DNA of 64,000 nucleotides from positions 1-64,000 of the forward strand of contig CAJOLH010000013.1 of NCBI GenBank assembly GCA_905235375.1. Direction: 5' to 3'. This document shows, piece by piece, positions 24,144 to 37,900 of the stretch. Under the pieces are notes generated by a model. That model had not been told where the DNA came from and made no database searches. It worked only from the letters and a program-made list of their open reading frames with translations. This DNA comes from an uncultured Bacteroidales bacterium (GTDB taxonomy: Bacteria > Bacteroidota > Bacteroidia > Bacteroidales > UBA3663). The position numbers were made by a program, and so were the translations under genes. How positions within the stretch are numbered: position 1 is the first letter of the stretch; each line of letters opens with the position of its first letter.

Positions 24144-24692
24144 ATGGCAGTAGAGTACAGATGGTATTGCCTTCGTGCGATTAGCGGCAAGGAATTGAAG
24201 GTGAAGGAACTTCTTGAGGCACAAATCAAGAATGGTGAATTCAATGGCAATGTCGAGCAGGTGATCGTCCCCACCGAGAAGGTTGTGGTGCAGAAAGGCA
24301 ATAAGAAGGACATCAAGGAGAAGGTACTCTTCTCGGGTTACGTCTTTGTGCGTTGCAAGCTTGTGGGTGAGGTTCAAGCACAGTTGGCCAACACTACCAA
24401 TGTGGTTAACTTCCTTATGGGTCGAGTAACCAAAAAGCCTGAACCGCTGCCTGATGACCAGATTGCTGCTATGCTTGGCAATGTGGACGAGCGTATCGAT
24501 GCACAGGAAAACAGTCAGGTGACATTTATGGTCGGTGAGACCATCAAGGTCAACGACGGTCCTTTCAAGGACTTCGACGGTGTTATCGAGGAGATTTCCG
24601 AAGAAAAGAAGAAACTTAAGGTGAGTGTCAAGATTTTCGGTCGCAAGACCCCACTTGAACTCAATTTTGACCAAGTCGTCAAAGAAGCCTGA
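24144..24692 (+). CDS. nusG: Transcription termination/antitermination factor NusG
   Basis: NusG binds RNA polymerase, affects pausing and links transcription to translation. The 182-residue protein has the NGN domain start YRWYCLRAISGKELKVKELLE, the FSGYVFVRCKL segment, and a C-terminal KOW domain (VGETIKVNDGPFKDFDGVIEEISEEKKKLKVSVKIFGRKTPLELNFDQV). It contains no large insertion. It lies between secE and rplK; a 180-base spacer follows. Confidence 0.97.
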   Translation: MAVEYRWYCLRAISGKELKVKELLEAQIKNGEFNGNVEQVIVPTEKVVVQKGNKKDIKEKVLFSGYVFVRCKLVGEVQAQLANTTNVVNFLMGRVTKKPEPLPDDQIAAMLGNVDERIDAQENSQVTFMVGETIKVNDGPFKDFDGVIEEISEEKKKLKVSVKIFGRKTPLELNFDQVVKEA

Positions 24693-24872
24693 TTCAGAAG
24701 GGAGTTTGTACTGGTTCCAGAGCCAGATGAGCCTGGCAGCTGCGTGAGCAGTCTTGTTACGCTGGAAGAGAAGCAATCCCGTTGGACTGATTCAGACAAA
24801 TATTAACAGCCAGTGTGTCGCGAGTCTAACTGACGTCTGTAGCGATACTGGCACAAATCATTTTATTCCACA
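24693..24872 (+). promoter_or_regulatory. Structured leader before rplK, candidate L1 control site
   Basis: This 180-base gap within the operon holds several stems: GCCAG-ATGAGC-CTGGC, and a longer GCCAGT...ACTGGC hairpin with internal loops (about 24800-24860). In other bacteria L1 binds a leader before rplK to repress the L11-L1 genes. The position fits, but I cannot confirm the L1 motif by eye. Confidence 0.35.
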
Positions 24873-25313
24873 ATGGCAAAAGAAATTGCTGGACAGATCA
24901 AATTGCAGATTAAAGGTGGCGCTGCAAATCCTGCACCTCCAGTAGGCCCAGCCCTTGGTTCTAAGGGTATCAACATTATGGCCTTCTGCAAGGAGTTCAA
25001 TGCTCGTACGCAGGACAAGGCCGGTAAGGTGCTCCCAGTGGTAATCACCTATTACACCGACAAGTCTTACGATTTTGTGGTAAAGACTCCACCTGCAGCT
25101 GTCCAACTTCTCGAGGCCGCCAAAATCAAGGGCGGTTCTGCTGAGCCTAACCGCAAGAAGGTTGGTTCGGTTACATGGGACCAGATCAAGGCAATTGCCG
25201 AAGACAAGCTCCCCGACCTTAATTGCTTCACTGTAGAGTCAGCAATGAATCTCATCGCTGGCACAGCTCGTAGCATGGGTATCACCGTAACTGGCGAAAA
25301 GCCACAGTTGTAA
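24873..25313 (+). CDS. rplK: 50S ribosomal protein L11
   Basis: L11 forms the GTPase-associated centre with 23S rRNA. The 146-residue protein has the proline-rich N-terminus [39 protein letters not shown] and the C-terminal RNA-binding domain ending [17 protein letters not shown]. Length and start are standard. rplA follows after 22 bases. Confidence 0.98.
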   Translation: MAKEIAGQIKLQIKGGAANPAPPVGPALGSKGINIMAFCKEFNARTQDKAGKVLPVVITYYTDKSYDFVVKTPPAAVQLLEAAKIKGGSAEPNRKKVGSVTWDQIKAIAEDKLPDLNCFTVESAMNLIAGTARSMGITVTGEKPQL

Positions 25314-25335
25314 TCCTTAACACTTCAAACTAACA

Positions 25336-26031
25336 ATGGCAAAACTTACTAAGAATCAGAAGGCCGCCGCTGCTAAGATTGAAGCAGGTAAGGCTTATAC
25401 TCTCTCTGAGGCTACGGCTCTCGTAAAGGAGATCACTTATACTAAGTTCGATGCCTCTGTCGATATCGACATCCGTCTTGGTGTTGATCCTCGCAAGGCT
25501 AATCAGATGGTACGTGGTACTGCTACTCTGCCTAATGGTACGGGTAAGGTGGTTCGCGTGCTCGCTCTCTGTACACCCGATCAGGAGGCAGCTGCTCAGG
25601 CAGCAGGTGCTGACTATGTAGGTCTTGATGAGTACATTCAGAAGATCAAGGAAGGATGGACTGACGTTGATGTCATCATCACTCAGCCTGCTTGCATGGG
25701 CAAGCTTGGTCCTCTCGGTCGTATTCTCGGTCCTCGTGGCCTGATGCCTAACCCCAAGTCTGGCACTGTAACTATGGACGTTGCCAAGGCTGTCAAGGAG
25801 GTTAAGCAGGGTAAGATTGACTTCAAGGTTGACAAGGGTGGTATTGTTCATACCTCTATCGGTAAGGTAAGCTTCACACCACAGGCGCTTAAGGAGAATG
25901 CTAAGGAGTTCATCCAGACCATTATCAAGCTTAAGCCTGCTACTGCCAAGGGTACATATATCAAGTCTATCTTTGTGTCCAGCACCATGAGTCCTGGTAT
26001 CAAGGTTGACACTAAGTCTATTGACGAGTAA
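25336..26031 (+). CDS. rplA: 50S ribosomal protein L1
   Basis: L1 builds the mobile L1 stalk near the E site and often represses its own operon. The 231-residue protein has [33 protein letters not shown], the [23 protein letters not shown] block and the [18 protein letters not shown] region. All family blocks are present and the length is normal. Confidence 0.98.
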   Translation: MAKLTKNQKAAAAKIEAGKAYTLSEATALVKEITYTKFDASVDIDIRLGVDPRKANQMVRGTATLPNGTGKVVRVLALCTPDQEAAAQAAGADYVGLDEYIQKIKEGWTDVDVIITQPACMGKLGPLGRILGPRGLMPNPKSGTVTMDVAKAVKEVKQGKIDFKVDKGGIVHTSIGKVSFTPQALKENAKEFIQTIIKLKPATAKGTYIKSIFVSSTMSPGIKVDTKSIDE

Positions 26032-26117
26032 AAACTTCGGGTTCATCCCGGTATAAGATTTATCTATCCAGTCTGGTTGCCCATTGACTGGGACCAAACT
26101 GAAACAATTCAACAATT
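26032..26117 (+). promoter_or_regulatory. Leader before rplJ, candidate L10-binding site
   Basis: The rplA-rplJ spacer contains CCAGTC (26068-26073) pairing with GACTGG (26086-26091) and a CGGG...CCCG hairpin just before it. L10 leaders at this place are autoregulatory in many bacteria; the match is by position and structure only. Confidence 0.35.
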
Positions 26118-26636
26118 ATGAAGAAAGAAGATAAAGTCCTCAATATTGAGAAGCTCGAAGGTCTCATCTCTGAATATGCTCACTTCTATGTAACCAATAT
26201 AGAGGGTCTCGATGCTGCAAAGACGAGCGCATTGCGTCGCGAGTGCTTCAAGCAGGACGTAAAACTTGTGATGGTAAAGAACAAGTTCTTCGTCAAGGCT
26301 CTTGAGAGAAAGGGCATCGATGTAGCTCCTATCGCTACCGCTTTCAAAGGCACCAGCGCCATCATGTTCTGCAACACTGGCAACGTGCCTGCCAAGCTGA
26401 TTAAGACCCTTAATAAGAAGGAGCAGATCGTTGCCCTCAAGGGTGCATACGTCGAGGAAGGCTGCTTTGGTGCAGACCAGCTTGAGGCACTTGTTGCCAT
26501 CAAGAGCAAGAACGAGCTCATCGCCGACGTTATCGCTCTGTTGCAGTCGCCTGCAAAGAACGTTATCTCTGCTTTGCAGAGTGGCGCTGGCACCATTCAT
26601 GGTGTGCTCAAGACCCTGGGCGAGCGTCCAGAGTAA
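26118..26636 (+). CDS. rplJ: 50S ribosomal protein L10
   Basis: L10 anchors L7/L12 dimers to the ribosome stalk. The 172-residue protein begins MKKEDKVLNIEKLEGLISEYAHFYVTNIEGLDAAKTSALRRECF and has the LVMVKNKFFVKALE segment and the C-terminal helix (IADVIALLQSPAKNVISALQSGAGTIHGVLKTLGERPE) that carries L12. It is followed by rplL after a 108-base spacer with two hairpins. Confidence 0.97.
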   Translation: MKKEDKVLNIEKLEGLISEYAHFYVTNIEGLDAAKTSALRRECFKQDVKLVMVKNKFFVKALERKGIDVAPIATAFKGTSAIMFCNTGNVPAKLIKTLNKKEQIVALKGAYVEEGCFGADQLEALVAIKSKNELIADVIALLQSPAKNVISALQSGAGTIHGVLKTLGERPE

Positions 26637-26744
26637 TCGGATTAATGGCAGGAATCCGTGCATGCCCGCGAGGGCTGCGTAATATTACCGGCCAACAATA
26701 TGCAATTATTCAATAAAAATTATTAATATTTAAAAATTACAATT
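26637..26744 (+). promoter_or_regulatory. rplJ-rplL spacer with two hairpins
   Basis: CGGATT...AATCCG and GCCC-GCGA-GGGC stems stand in the first 50 bases, followed by an AT-rich stretch before rplL. They may protect or process the transcript to raise L12 output; this is inference. Confidence 0.35.
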
Positions 26745-27119
26745 ATGGCAGATTTGAAAGTTCTTGCAGAGGAGTTGGTTAACCTCACCGTTAAGGAAGT
26801 AAACGAACTCGCACAGATTTTGAAGGAAGAGTATGGTATTGAGCCTGCTGCTGCAGCTGTTGCTGTTGCTGCTGCTCCTGCAGCTGAGGCTGCTGCTGTT
26901 GAGGAGAAGACCAATTTTGATGTTGTCCTCAAGGAGGCAGGTGCTCAGAAGCTTCAGGTCGTTAAGGCCGTTAAGGAAGCTTGTGGCCTTGGTCTGAAGG
27001 AGGCTAAGGAGCTTGTTGACGGCGCTCCCAGCACCGTTAAGGAGGCTCTTCCAAAGGCAGAGGCTGAGGCTCTCAAGAAGACTCTTGAGGGTGTTGGCGC
27101 TGTTGTCGAGCTCAAGTAA
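26745..27119 (+). CDS. rplL: 50S ribosomal protein L7/L12
   Basis: L7/L12 is the multicopy stalk protein that recruits translation factors. The 124-residue protein has an N-terminal dimerisation domain, an Ala-rich hinge ([21 protein letters not shown], about 36-56) and the C-terminal domain [43 protein letters not shown]. Everything is typical. Confidence 0.98.
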   Translation: MADLKVLAEELVNLTVKEVNELAQILKEEYGIEPAAAAVAVAAAPAAEAAAVEEKTNFDVVLKEAGAQKLQVVKAVKEACGLGLKEAKELVDGAPSTVKEALPKAEAEALKKTLEGVGAVVELK

Positions 27120-27141
27120 TTTTGATCTCGTATCAACCATA

Positions 27142-27185
27142 GGTTTAGGTCCTTATCACTATATTGAGGGACCTAAACCCTTTTT
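27142..27185 (+). terminator. Strong hairpin after rplL (terminator/attenuator)
   Basis: GGTTTAGGTCC and GGACCTAAACC form a perfect 11-bp stem followed by CTTTTT. It stands between rplL and rpoB in the same transcription direction, so it probably lets only part of the polymerases reach rpoBC. Confidence 0.8.
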
Positions 27186-27293
27186 ACGTTTTTGGACGGA
27201 AAAGTTCAGACAAGCATTTTCTTTTTCCTTGGAGCGACCGGCTTCTACCGAGTTCTGGGGTTAGAATGATAAAACATTCTGCAAAAAAGTTCG

Positions 27294-27320
27294 AAAGGGC
27301 ACGCCATCGCGTCCCTTTTT
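27294..27320 (+). terminator. Second hairpin before rpoB
   Basis: AAAGGG(C)ACGC pairs with GCGTCCCTTT around CATC and is followed by two more T and GCC. It is 110 bases after the first hairpin; the rest of 27186-27469 is AT-rich with no clear promoter. Confidence 0.6.
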
Positions 27321-27469
27321 GCCGTGTCTATAGGTCTGCTATTTCTGAAAATAGTTTGATTTTTTGTAATTTACGGCTTTCACTTTTTGACTGAAAATCA
27401 TTGTTTCTGCTAAGGTTGCTTCCTAATGACCATTTATAAGCAGAAAATTCCAATTTCATAGTCACCAAT

Positions 27470-30400
27470 ATGACAAAAACTGTTTCTGGAACAAGAAAAC
27501 CGAGAGTAAACTTCTCATCCACGAAGGCTCCTCTTGCCTATCCTGACTTCCTCGACATTCAGCTCAAGTCCTTCCATGACTTTCTTCAGCTGGATACACC
27601 GCCTGAGGATCGCAAGAAGGAGGGTCTTTACAAGGTATTTGCCGAGAATTTCCCCATTGCTGACACGCGAAACAATTATGTGCTGGAATTTCTCGACTAC
27701 TATGTTGATCTCCCCCGCTATTCTATCGAAGAGTGCTTACTCCGTGGTTTGACCTACAATGTGCCTCTTAAGGCCAAGTTGAAACTCTATTGCACTGATC
27801 CTGATCATGAGGATTTTACGACTAAGGTAACTGATGTTTTCCTTGGCCAGATTCCTTACATGACACCCCAAGGCACCTTTGTCATCAATGGCGCCGAGCG
27901 TGTCGTAGTTAGTCAGTTGCATCGTTCTCCAGGTGTCTTCTTCGGCCAGAGTCTCCACAGCAACGGAACTAAGCTCTATTCAGCCCGTATCATCCCATTT
28001 AAGGGTTCGTGGATCGAGTTCGCAACTGACATCAACAATGTCATGTATGCTTACATCGACCGCAAGAAAAAGTTGCCTGTAACCACCTTGCTTCGTGCTA
28101 TCGGTTATGAGAGCGACAAAGACATCCTCCAGATCTTCAACCTTGCCGAAACTGTCGAGGTCAATGAGAAGACCATGTTCGAAGCGCGTGGCCGCAAGCT
28201 GGCTGCACGTGTTCTCAAGTCCTGGGTAGAGGACTTCTCCGATGAGGAAACTGGCGAAGTTGTATCGATTGAACGTAATGAAGTGCTCGTCGAGCGCGAG
28301 GCAATCCTTGACGATGCAAATATCGAGAAGATTCTCGAAAGTGGTGCCGAAACGGTGCTTCTCCAGCGTGATGATGCCAAACTTGATGATTTTGCAATCA
28401 TCTACAACTCACTCCAGAAGGACCCCTCAAACTCTGAGAAGGAAGCTGTCATCTACATCTATCGTCAGCTCCGTAATGCAGAGCCAGCCGATGATGCTTC
28501 TGCACGCGAGGTGATTCAGAACCTCTTTTTCAGCGACAAGCGTTATGACCTCGGTGAGGTTGGTCGCTATCGTATCAACAAGAAGTTCGGCCTTGCGACT
28601 CCTATTGAAAACCGCGTCCTCACTCGTGAGGATATTATCGCCATCATCAAGTATCTGATTGAGCTCATCAACTCGAAGGCAGATGTCGATGATATTGACC
28701 ACCTTTCGAATCGTCGTGTACGTACCGTGGGTGAACAACTCTACAATCAGTTCGCTATCGGTCTGAACCGCATGAGCCGCACCATTCGTGAGCGCATGAA
28801 CGTTCGTGACAACGAGGACTTCTCGCCTGTCGATCTGATTAATGCCAAGACTATCTCCAGCGTCATCAATTCCTATTTCGGCACCAATGCTCTGAGCCAG
28901 TTCATGGATCAGACTAATCCACTGGCCGAAATCACCCACAAGCGCCGTATGTCAGCTCTTGGCCCTGGCGGTCTGTCGCGTGAACGTGCAGGCTTCGAGG
29001 TTCGTGATGTGCACTACACCCATTATGGTCGTCTGTGTCCTATCGAGTCGCCTGAAGGTCCTAACATCGGCCTTATCTCTTCGATGTGTGTCTATGCCAA
29101 GGTCAATGACCTCGGATTCATCGAGACACCTTATCGCAAGGTTGAGAATGGTGTCGTTGATCTCTCTGACGAGGGCGTTGAGTGGTTGTCGGCCGAGGCT
29201 GAAGAGGGCAAATACATTGCTCAATCTACCGCGCGTATGGACAAGCATGGAAAGCTCCTCGACAAGGGCGTTATCGTGCGTGAGGGTGCTGACTTCCCCA
29301 AGGTACTGCCTACCGAGGTGGCTCTCTGCGACGTGGCCCCCAACCAGATTGCATCCATCGCTGCTGCACTTATCCCATTCCTTGAGCACGACGATGCGCA
29401 CCGTGCACTCATGGGTTCCAACATGATGCGCCAGGCTGTGCCTCTGATGACTTGCGAAGCTCCTATCGTAGGTACTGGTATCGAGGAGCAGCTTATCCGC
29501 GACAGCCGCACTCAGATTATCGCTGAGGGTAATGGCAAGGTAATCTTTGTCGATGCTACGGTCATTCGTGTGCGTTACGACCGCACTGCCGAGGAGGAGT
29601 TCTGCTCATTCGATGAGCCTGTCAAGGAATACTTCCTGCCCAAGTGGCGCAAGACCAACCAATCGACCACCTACGACCTGCAGCCTGCCTGCGTCAAGGG
29701 TCAGCGTGTACGCAAGGGAGATATCCTAACCAAGGGTTATTCCACCGAACGTGGCGAATTGGCTATCGGCAAGAACCTCAAGGTGGCTTATATGCCTTGG
29801 AAGGGCTACAACTACGAGGATGCCATTGTCCTTTCGGAGCGTATCGTTCGCGAGGATATCCTCACCTCGGTGCATGTGGACGAATATACACTCGAGGTGC
29901 GCGAGACCAAGCGTGGCGTCGAGGAACTCACCAGTGATATCCCCAACGTGAGCGAGGATGCTACCAAGGATCTCGATGAGAATGGCATTGTTCGTATCGG
30001 TGCCATGATTGAACCCGGTGACATCATGATTGGTAAGATTACGCCTAAGGGCGAGTCTGATCCAACTCCCGAAGAGAAGCTGCTTCGTGCCATCTTTGGT
30101 GACAAAGCCGGAGATGTCAAGGATGCTTCGCTCAAGGCAAATCCTTCGCTCCATGGTGTTGTCATTGGCACTGCACTCTATAGCCGTGCCAATAAGGACC
30201 GCAATGGCCGAAGGGCAGAAAAGGCGATGATGCCGATTCTTGAGCAGGAGTATCAGGATCAGCAGGATGCCCTCAAGAAGCTACTTGTCGAGAAGCTTCT
30301 CAAGCTGACTGATGGCAAGGAATCGATGGGTGTAAAGGACTTCATGAATATAGATGTCATTGCCAAGGGGCAGGCTTTCACGGCTGAGGCTCTCAATGCC

Positions 30401-31291
30401 ATCGACTATCGTACGGTGACCCTTCAGGACTGGACCAGCGACGAACATACCAATGAGCTCATCAAGGCCACAGTGATGAACTATCTCCGCAAGAGTAAGG
30501 ACATCAGTGCCAAACTGTCGCGTCGCAAGTTCGATATGAGCATCGGCGACGAACTTCCCTCGGGCATCATCAAGCTTGCCAAGGTTTATATCGCCAAAAA
30601 ACGCAAGATTGGTGTAGGTGACAAGATGGCAGGTCGTCATGGTAACAAGGGTATTGTTTCGAAGGTTGTTCGCGATGAGGATATGCCATTCACCGCAGAT
30701 GGTCGTCCGGTCGATATCGTTCTTAACCCGCTTGGCGTGCCTTCACGAATGAATCTCGGTCAGATTTTCGAGGCTGTACTCGGTTGGGCTGGTTATCAGC
30801 TCGGTGAGCACTTTGCTACTCCAATCTTCGATGGTGCAAGTCTTGATGAACTTAACGCTTGGACCGACAAGGCCGGACTTCCGCGTTATGGCAAGACTCA
30901 ATTGTATGACGGTGGTACGGGTGAGCCATTCGACCAGATGGCAACCGTTGGTGTAACCTACATGCTGAAGCTTGGTCACATGGTCGAGGATAAGATGCAT
31001 GCACGTTCCATTGGCCCATACTCACTTATTACCCAGCAGCCTCTCGGAGGTAAGGCACAGTTCGGTGGCCAGCGTTTCGGTGAGATGGAAGTTTGGGCGC
31101 TCGAAGCATTCGGTGCCGCCCACACACTTCAGGAGATCCTTACTGTCAAGTCGGATGATGTCACGGGCCGCAGCAAGACCTACGAGGCTATCGTCAAGGG
31201 TGATAATATGCCAACACCAGGTCTCCCAGAGTCACTTAACGTGCTTCTCCACGAACTCAAGGGCCTCTGCTTAAGCATCAAAATTGAATAA
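27470..31291 (+). CDS. rpoB: RNA polymerase subunit beta
   Basis: RpoB forms one pincer of RNA polymerase and the rifampicin pocket. The 1273-residue protein shows [11 protein letters not shown], the rif region [68 protein letters not shown], the catalytic-core [10 protein letters not shown] and the C-terminal [25 protein letters not shown]. The classical rif residues (Ser/Asp/His/Arg/Ser positions) look wild-type. Length is usual for Bacteroidota. The gene follows two tandem hairpins after rplL and precedes rpoC by 21 bases. Confidence 0.98.
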   Translation: MTKTVSGTRKPRVNFSSTKAPLAYPDFLDIQLKSFHDFLQLDTPPEDRKKEGLYKVFAENFPIADTRNNYVLEFLDYYVDLPRYSIEECLLRGLTYNVPLKAKLKLYCTDPDHEDFTTKVTDVFLGQIPYMTPQGTFVINGAERVVVSQLHRSPGVFFGQSLHSNGTKLYSARIIPFKGSWIEFATDINNVMYAYIDRKKKLPVTTLLRAIGYESDKDILQIFNLAETVEVNEKTMFEARGRKLAARVLKSWVEDFSDEETGEVVSIERNEVLVEREAILDDANIEKILESGAETVLLQRDDAKLDDFAIIYNSLQKDPSNSEKEAVIYIYRQLRNAEPADDASAREVIQNLFFSDKRYDLGEVGRYRINKKFGLATPIENRVLTREDIIAIIKYLIELINSKADVDDIDHLSNRRVRTVGEQLYNQFAIGLNRMSRTIRERMNVRDNEDFSPVDLINAKTISSVINSYFGTNALSQFMDQTNPLAEITHKRRMSALGPGGLSRERAGFEVRDVHYTHYGRLCPIESPEGPNIGLISSMCVYAKVNDLGFIETPYRKVENGVVDLSDEGVEWLSAEAEEGKYIAQSTARMDKHGKLLDKGVIVREGADFPKVLPTEVALCDVAPNQIASIAAALIPFLEHDDAHRALMGSNMMRQAVPLMTCEAPIVGTGIEEQLIRDSRTQIIAEGNGKVIFVDATVIRVRYDRTAEEEFCSFDEPVKEYFLPKWRKTNQSTTYDLQPACVKGQRVRKGDILTKGYSTERGELAIGKNLKVAYMPWKGYNYEDAIVLSERIVREDILTSVHVDEYTLEVRETKRGVEELTSDIPNVSEDATKDLDENGIVRIGAMIEPGDIMIGKITPKGESDPTPEEKLLRAIFGDKAGDVKDASLKANPSLHGVVIGTALYSRANKDRNGRRAEKAMMPILEQEYQDQQDALKKLLVEKLLKLTDGKESMGVKDFMNIDVIAKGQAFTAEALNAIDYRTVTLQDWTSDEHTNELIKATVMNYLRKSKDISAKLSRRKFDMSIGDELPSGIIKLAKVYIAKKRKIGVGDKMAGRHGNKGIVSKVVRDEDMPFTADGRPVDIVLNPLGVPSRMNLGQIFEAVLGWAGYQLGEHFATPIFDGASLDELNAWTDKAGLPRYGKTQLYDGGTGEPFDQMATVGVTYMLKLGHMVEDKMHARSIGPYSLITQQPLGGKAQFGGQRFGEMEVWALEAFGAAHTLQEILTVKSDDVTGRSKTYEAIVKGDNMPTPGLPESLNVLLHELKGLCLSIKIE

Positions 31292-31312
31292 TTCATAATA
31301 GTCAAATATAAT

Positions 31313-35614
<4,302 letters not shown>

Positions 35615-35646
35615 ACAGACTCCATCTTATACAAGTCCTACAAGAT

Positions 35647-35685
35647 AAGGGCCGCAATCCATTCAGTGTGGGTTGCGGCCCTTTT
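35647..35685 (+). terminator. Terminator after rpoC
   Basis: AAGGGCCGCAATCC pairs with GGGTTGCGGCCCTT around a short loop and is followed by TT. It ends the tuf-rpo unit and may also serve the convergent AEC gene. Confidence 0.88.
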
Positions 35686-35687
35686 CA

Positions 35688-35743
35688 TATATATGAATTG
35701 TACTAAAGGTGCTGGTATATATGAATTGTACTATAAGTGCCGG
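35688..35743. repeat. Two tandem 28-bp direct repeats
   Basis: TATATATGAATTGTACTA followed by AAGGTGCTGG, then the same with three changes (TAAGTGCCGG at the end). The pair lies between the rpoC terminator and the AEC gene end. Confidence 0.75.
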
Positions 35744-35769
35744 AAATAGCGCTATTTCGAGTCTAATTC

Positions 35770-36708
35770 TCAGATTAGCCCTGCAACGATCGGGATGGTG
35801 GCGAGAGAGAGGACGGTGGTGAGGAAAGTGCCTTGTGCCATAACAGTCTCATCGACACCGTACTTGAGGCAGAAGATGGTGCCGAACGATGCGACGGGCA
35901 TGGCGATGATGAGTGTGTTGATGCGGACGATGGAAGGGTCGAAGATGATGCTTGCTTCAGGAATTGCCAATACGATGAGTTGGAATATGGCAAATACCAA
36001 CAAGGGCATGACTAAAAGACGACAGAAACTCGTGACCCAAACGTGCGGACCACCTGCCATGTGCTTGGCAGGTATTTGCGAGATGCTGTAGCCGATGATG
36101 ATGAGAGAAGCTGGCACGGTGATGTTGCCAATCATCGTAATGGGTTGTACTATGATGTGTGGGGCGTGCCATGCTGTAGCTACGACAATGATGCTGAGAT
36201 AGGTGCCAATCATGGCTGGCGTGACAAGACGGCTGAGCAGCGAGCCGCTGACATCGCGTCCGGCAATGAAGCGGGCTCCCCACACGAAGACCGAAATGGT
36301 GTTGGGCACGTTGAGGATGGCGGCATAGAAGACGGCTTCGGGTCCGAAGACCGAGGCTACGACAGGATAACCGATGAAGCCGACATTGCCGAAAGTGAGC
36401 ATGAAGCTGTGCAAGCCGCGTTCGGGGGCGTGGCATCCCCACAGTCGAGGCAGATATGCACTGACGGGAAGCAGGATGGCATAGGTGGCTGTGCCGACGA
36501 TGAGCAGCGGTACAATGAGACGGCGGTCAGGCATGGCTTCGCCCATTGTGCTGGCAAGGACTAGACAAGGACAGGTGAGATTAACTATTAGACCCGACAA
36601 CCCTTTACTAAGGGGCGCCGTCATCAGATGAGTGCGTCCACAGATATAACCTGCAATGACCACTAGAAAAAGGATGGTCATCTGGGAAAGCAGCACATTG
36701 ATATCCAT
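35770..36708 (-). CDS. AEC (auxin efflux carrier)-family transporter
   Basis: AEC proteins are inner-membrane carriers for organic anions or amino-acid derivatives. The 312-residue protein has about ten membrane helices in two five-helix halves, starting VLLSQMTILFLVVIAGYICGR, with the family motifs LSGLIVNLTCPCLVLAS (first broken helix) and MPVASFGTIFCLKYGVDETVMAQGTFLTTVLSLATIPI (second). It starts three bases after the galM stop, so it is translationally linked to the secreted epimerase. Substrate cannot be inferred. Confidence 0.88.
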   Translation of the reverse strand: MDINVLLSQMTILFLVVIAGYICGRTHLMTAPLSKGLSGLIVNLTCPCLVLASTMGEAMPDRRLIVPLLIVGTATYAILLPVSAYLPRLWGCHAPERGLHSFMLTFGNVGFIGYPVVASVFGPEAVFYAAILNVPNTISVFVWGARFIAGRDVSGSLLSRLVTPAMIGTYLSIIVVATAWHAPHIIVQPITMIGNITVPASLIIIGYSISQIPAKHMAGGPHVWVTSFCRLLVMPLLVFAIFQLIVLAIPEASIIFDPSIVRINTLIIAMPVASFGTIFCLKYGVDETVMAQGTFLTTVLSLATIPIVAGLI

Positions 36709-36711
36709 TTT

Positions 36712-37842
36712 TTATTCTTTGATGAACCTGTAGATTGTGGTGCTGCGGAATGTTTCGCCAGGACGGAGCAGGGTGCTGGGCCAATGAGGCTGGTTTGGGG
36801 AATCGGGGAAGTGCATCGTCTCGAAGCAGATAGCGTTGCGGCGGATGTAGGGCTTGCCTTCCTTACCGATCAGGTTGCCCTTGTGTCCGTTGGCAGTGTA
36901 GATTTGCATGGCAGGCTCAGTGGTATAGACTTCCATGGTGAGTCCTGTTTCATTGTCATGGAGCCATGCCACGGGAGCGCGGAGCAGTGCTTCGTCGCAG
37001 CATCTGTTGCCACAGCATCCTTTGCAGCATTTGTGCTGAGGTTGGCGCAGGTAGTTGCGGAGCTGATAGCAGTGGTCATAACCGCCCGTCACACCAAGTT
37101 GGAAGTTGTCATCGTCAATGCGGTGGCCGATGGCTAAGGGCTTGTTGAAGTCGAATGGAGTGTCTGCAACGGCACCGAGCTGGCCATAGACGCGCTTGTT
37201 CTCGTCGTAAAGGGCAATGCTGTCACTGTCGATCCAAAGTGTTTCATCGAGCACGTCGCTGCCCAAATCACCCGAAAGATTGAAAAACGAGTGATTGCAG
37301 GGATTCAAGACCGTAGGCTTGGTGGTTGTGGCCCGATAATCGATGCGAAGGGCATCGGACAGGAGGGTGTAGGTGACGTCGAGAGTGAGTTCGCCTGGGA
37401 AGCCATTCTCTCCATCGGGCGAGACGTAACGCATGGTCACGGTGGTGTCGGTAGCGGCTGTGATGTTCCAGTAGCGTGCGCCAAAGTTGGGATTGCCGCC
37501 GTGTCCGCAGTCTCCGCTACCCTGTTTCTGCAGTTCGTAGGAGCGTCCGTCAATTTCAAGATGTCCGCCGATGATGCGCCCGATGTATCGGCCTACAACG
37601 GCACCGAAGTTATGGCGTGTCTCGACATAATCGCTAAGTTTGTCATAGCCGAGAACGACATCTGTGCCATAAGCCTTGAGTGTGACGATGCGTGCACCAT
37701 AGTTGATGGCCGTCATTTCGAAGCCTGTGGCAGGATGACGGAGGGTTACTGGTTTGATCTCGTCCTGAGCCAAGACTACAGATGTTCCCATAAGCAGGCA
37801 GATGCTTGCCATGAATAGACGAAGGGAAGAGAACATATTCAA
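36712..37842 (-). CDS. galM: Secreted aldose 1-epimerase (GalM family) with Cys-rich insertion
   Basis: Aldose 1-epimerases interconvert the anomers of sugars such as galactose. The 376-residue protein has a signal peptide (MNMFSSLRLFMASICLLMGTSVVLA), so it acts outside the cytoplasm. Catalytic-type motifs are present: LNPCNHSFFNLSG, GGYDHCYQL (His) and ICFETMHFPDSPNQPHWPST. Near residues 272-282 it has an unusual insertion CCKGCCGNRCC, six cysteines in eleven residues, between the GYDH motif and the EVYTTEP strand. The gene lies between the PepD-lid-like gene (42 bases upstream) and the AEC transporter, probably in one transcript. Confidence 0.87.
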   Translation of the reverse strand: MNMFSSLRLFMASICLLMGTSVVLAQDEIKPVTLRHPATGFEMTAINYGARIVTLKAYGTDVVLGYDKLSDYVETRHNFGAVVGRYIGRIIGGHLEIDGRSYELQKQGSGDCGHGGNPNFGARYWNITAATDTTVTMRYVSPDGENGFPGELTLDVTYTLLSDALRIDYRATTTKPTVLNPCNHSFFNLSGDLGSDVLDETLWIDSDSIALYDENKRVYGQLGAVADTPFDFNKPLAIGHRIDDDNFQLGVTGGYDHCYQLRNYLRQPQHKCCKGCCGNRCCDEALLRAPVAWLHDNETGLTMEVYTTEPAMQIYTANGHKGNLIGKEGKPYIRRNAICFETMHFPDSPNQPHWPSTLLRPGETFRSTTIYRFIKE

Positions 37843-37900
37843 TTAATAATTAATAATTAACAAATAACGATTTTGAATTAACAATTAGCATTTAGTAATT
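37843..37900. repeat. AATTAACAATTA-type intergenic repeat
   Basis: Short overlapping copies of AATTAATAATTAA and GAATTAACAATTAG fill the gap upstream of galM and run into the end of the preceding gene. Similar stretches are seen at 54879-54915 and 59860-59904. Confidence 0.5.

Noticed and set aside
27186-27394. Small plus-strand ORFs between rplL and rpoB (27013-27264, 27164-27394)
   Set aside because: They span the terminator hairpins, have no conserved features, and one overlaps rplL in another frame.
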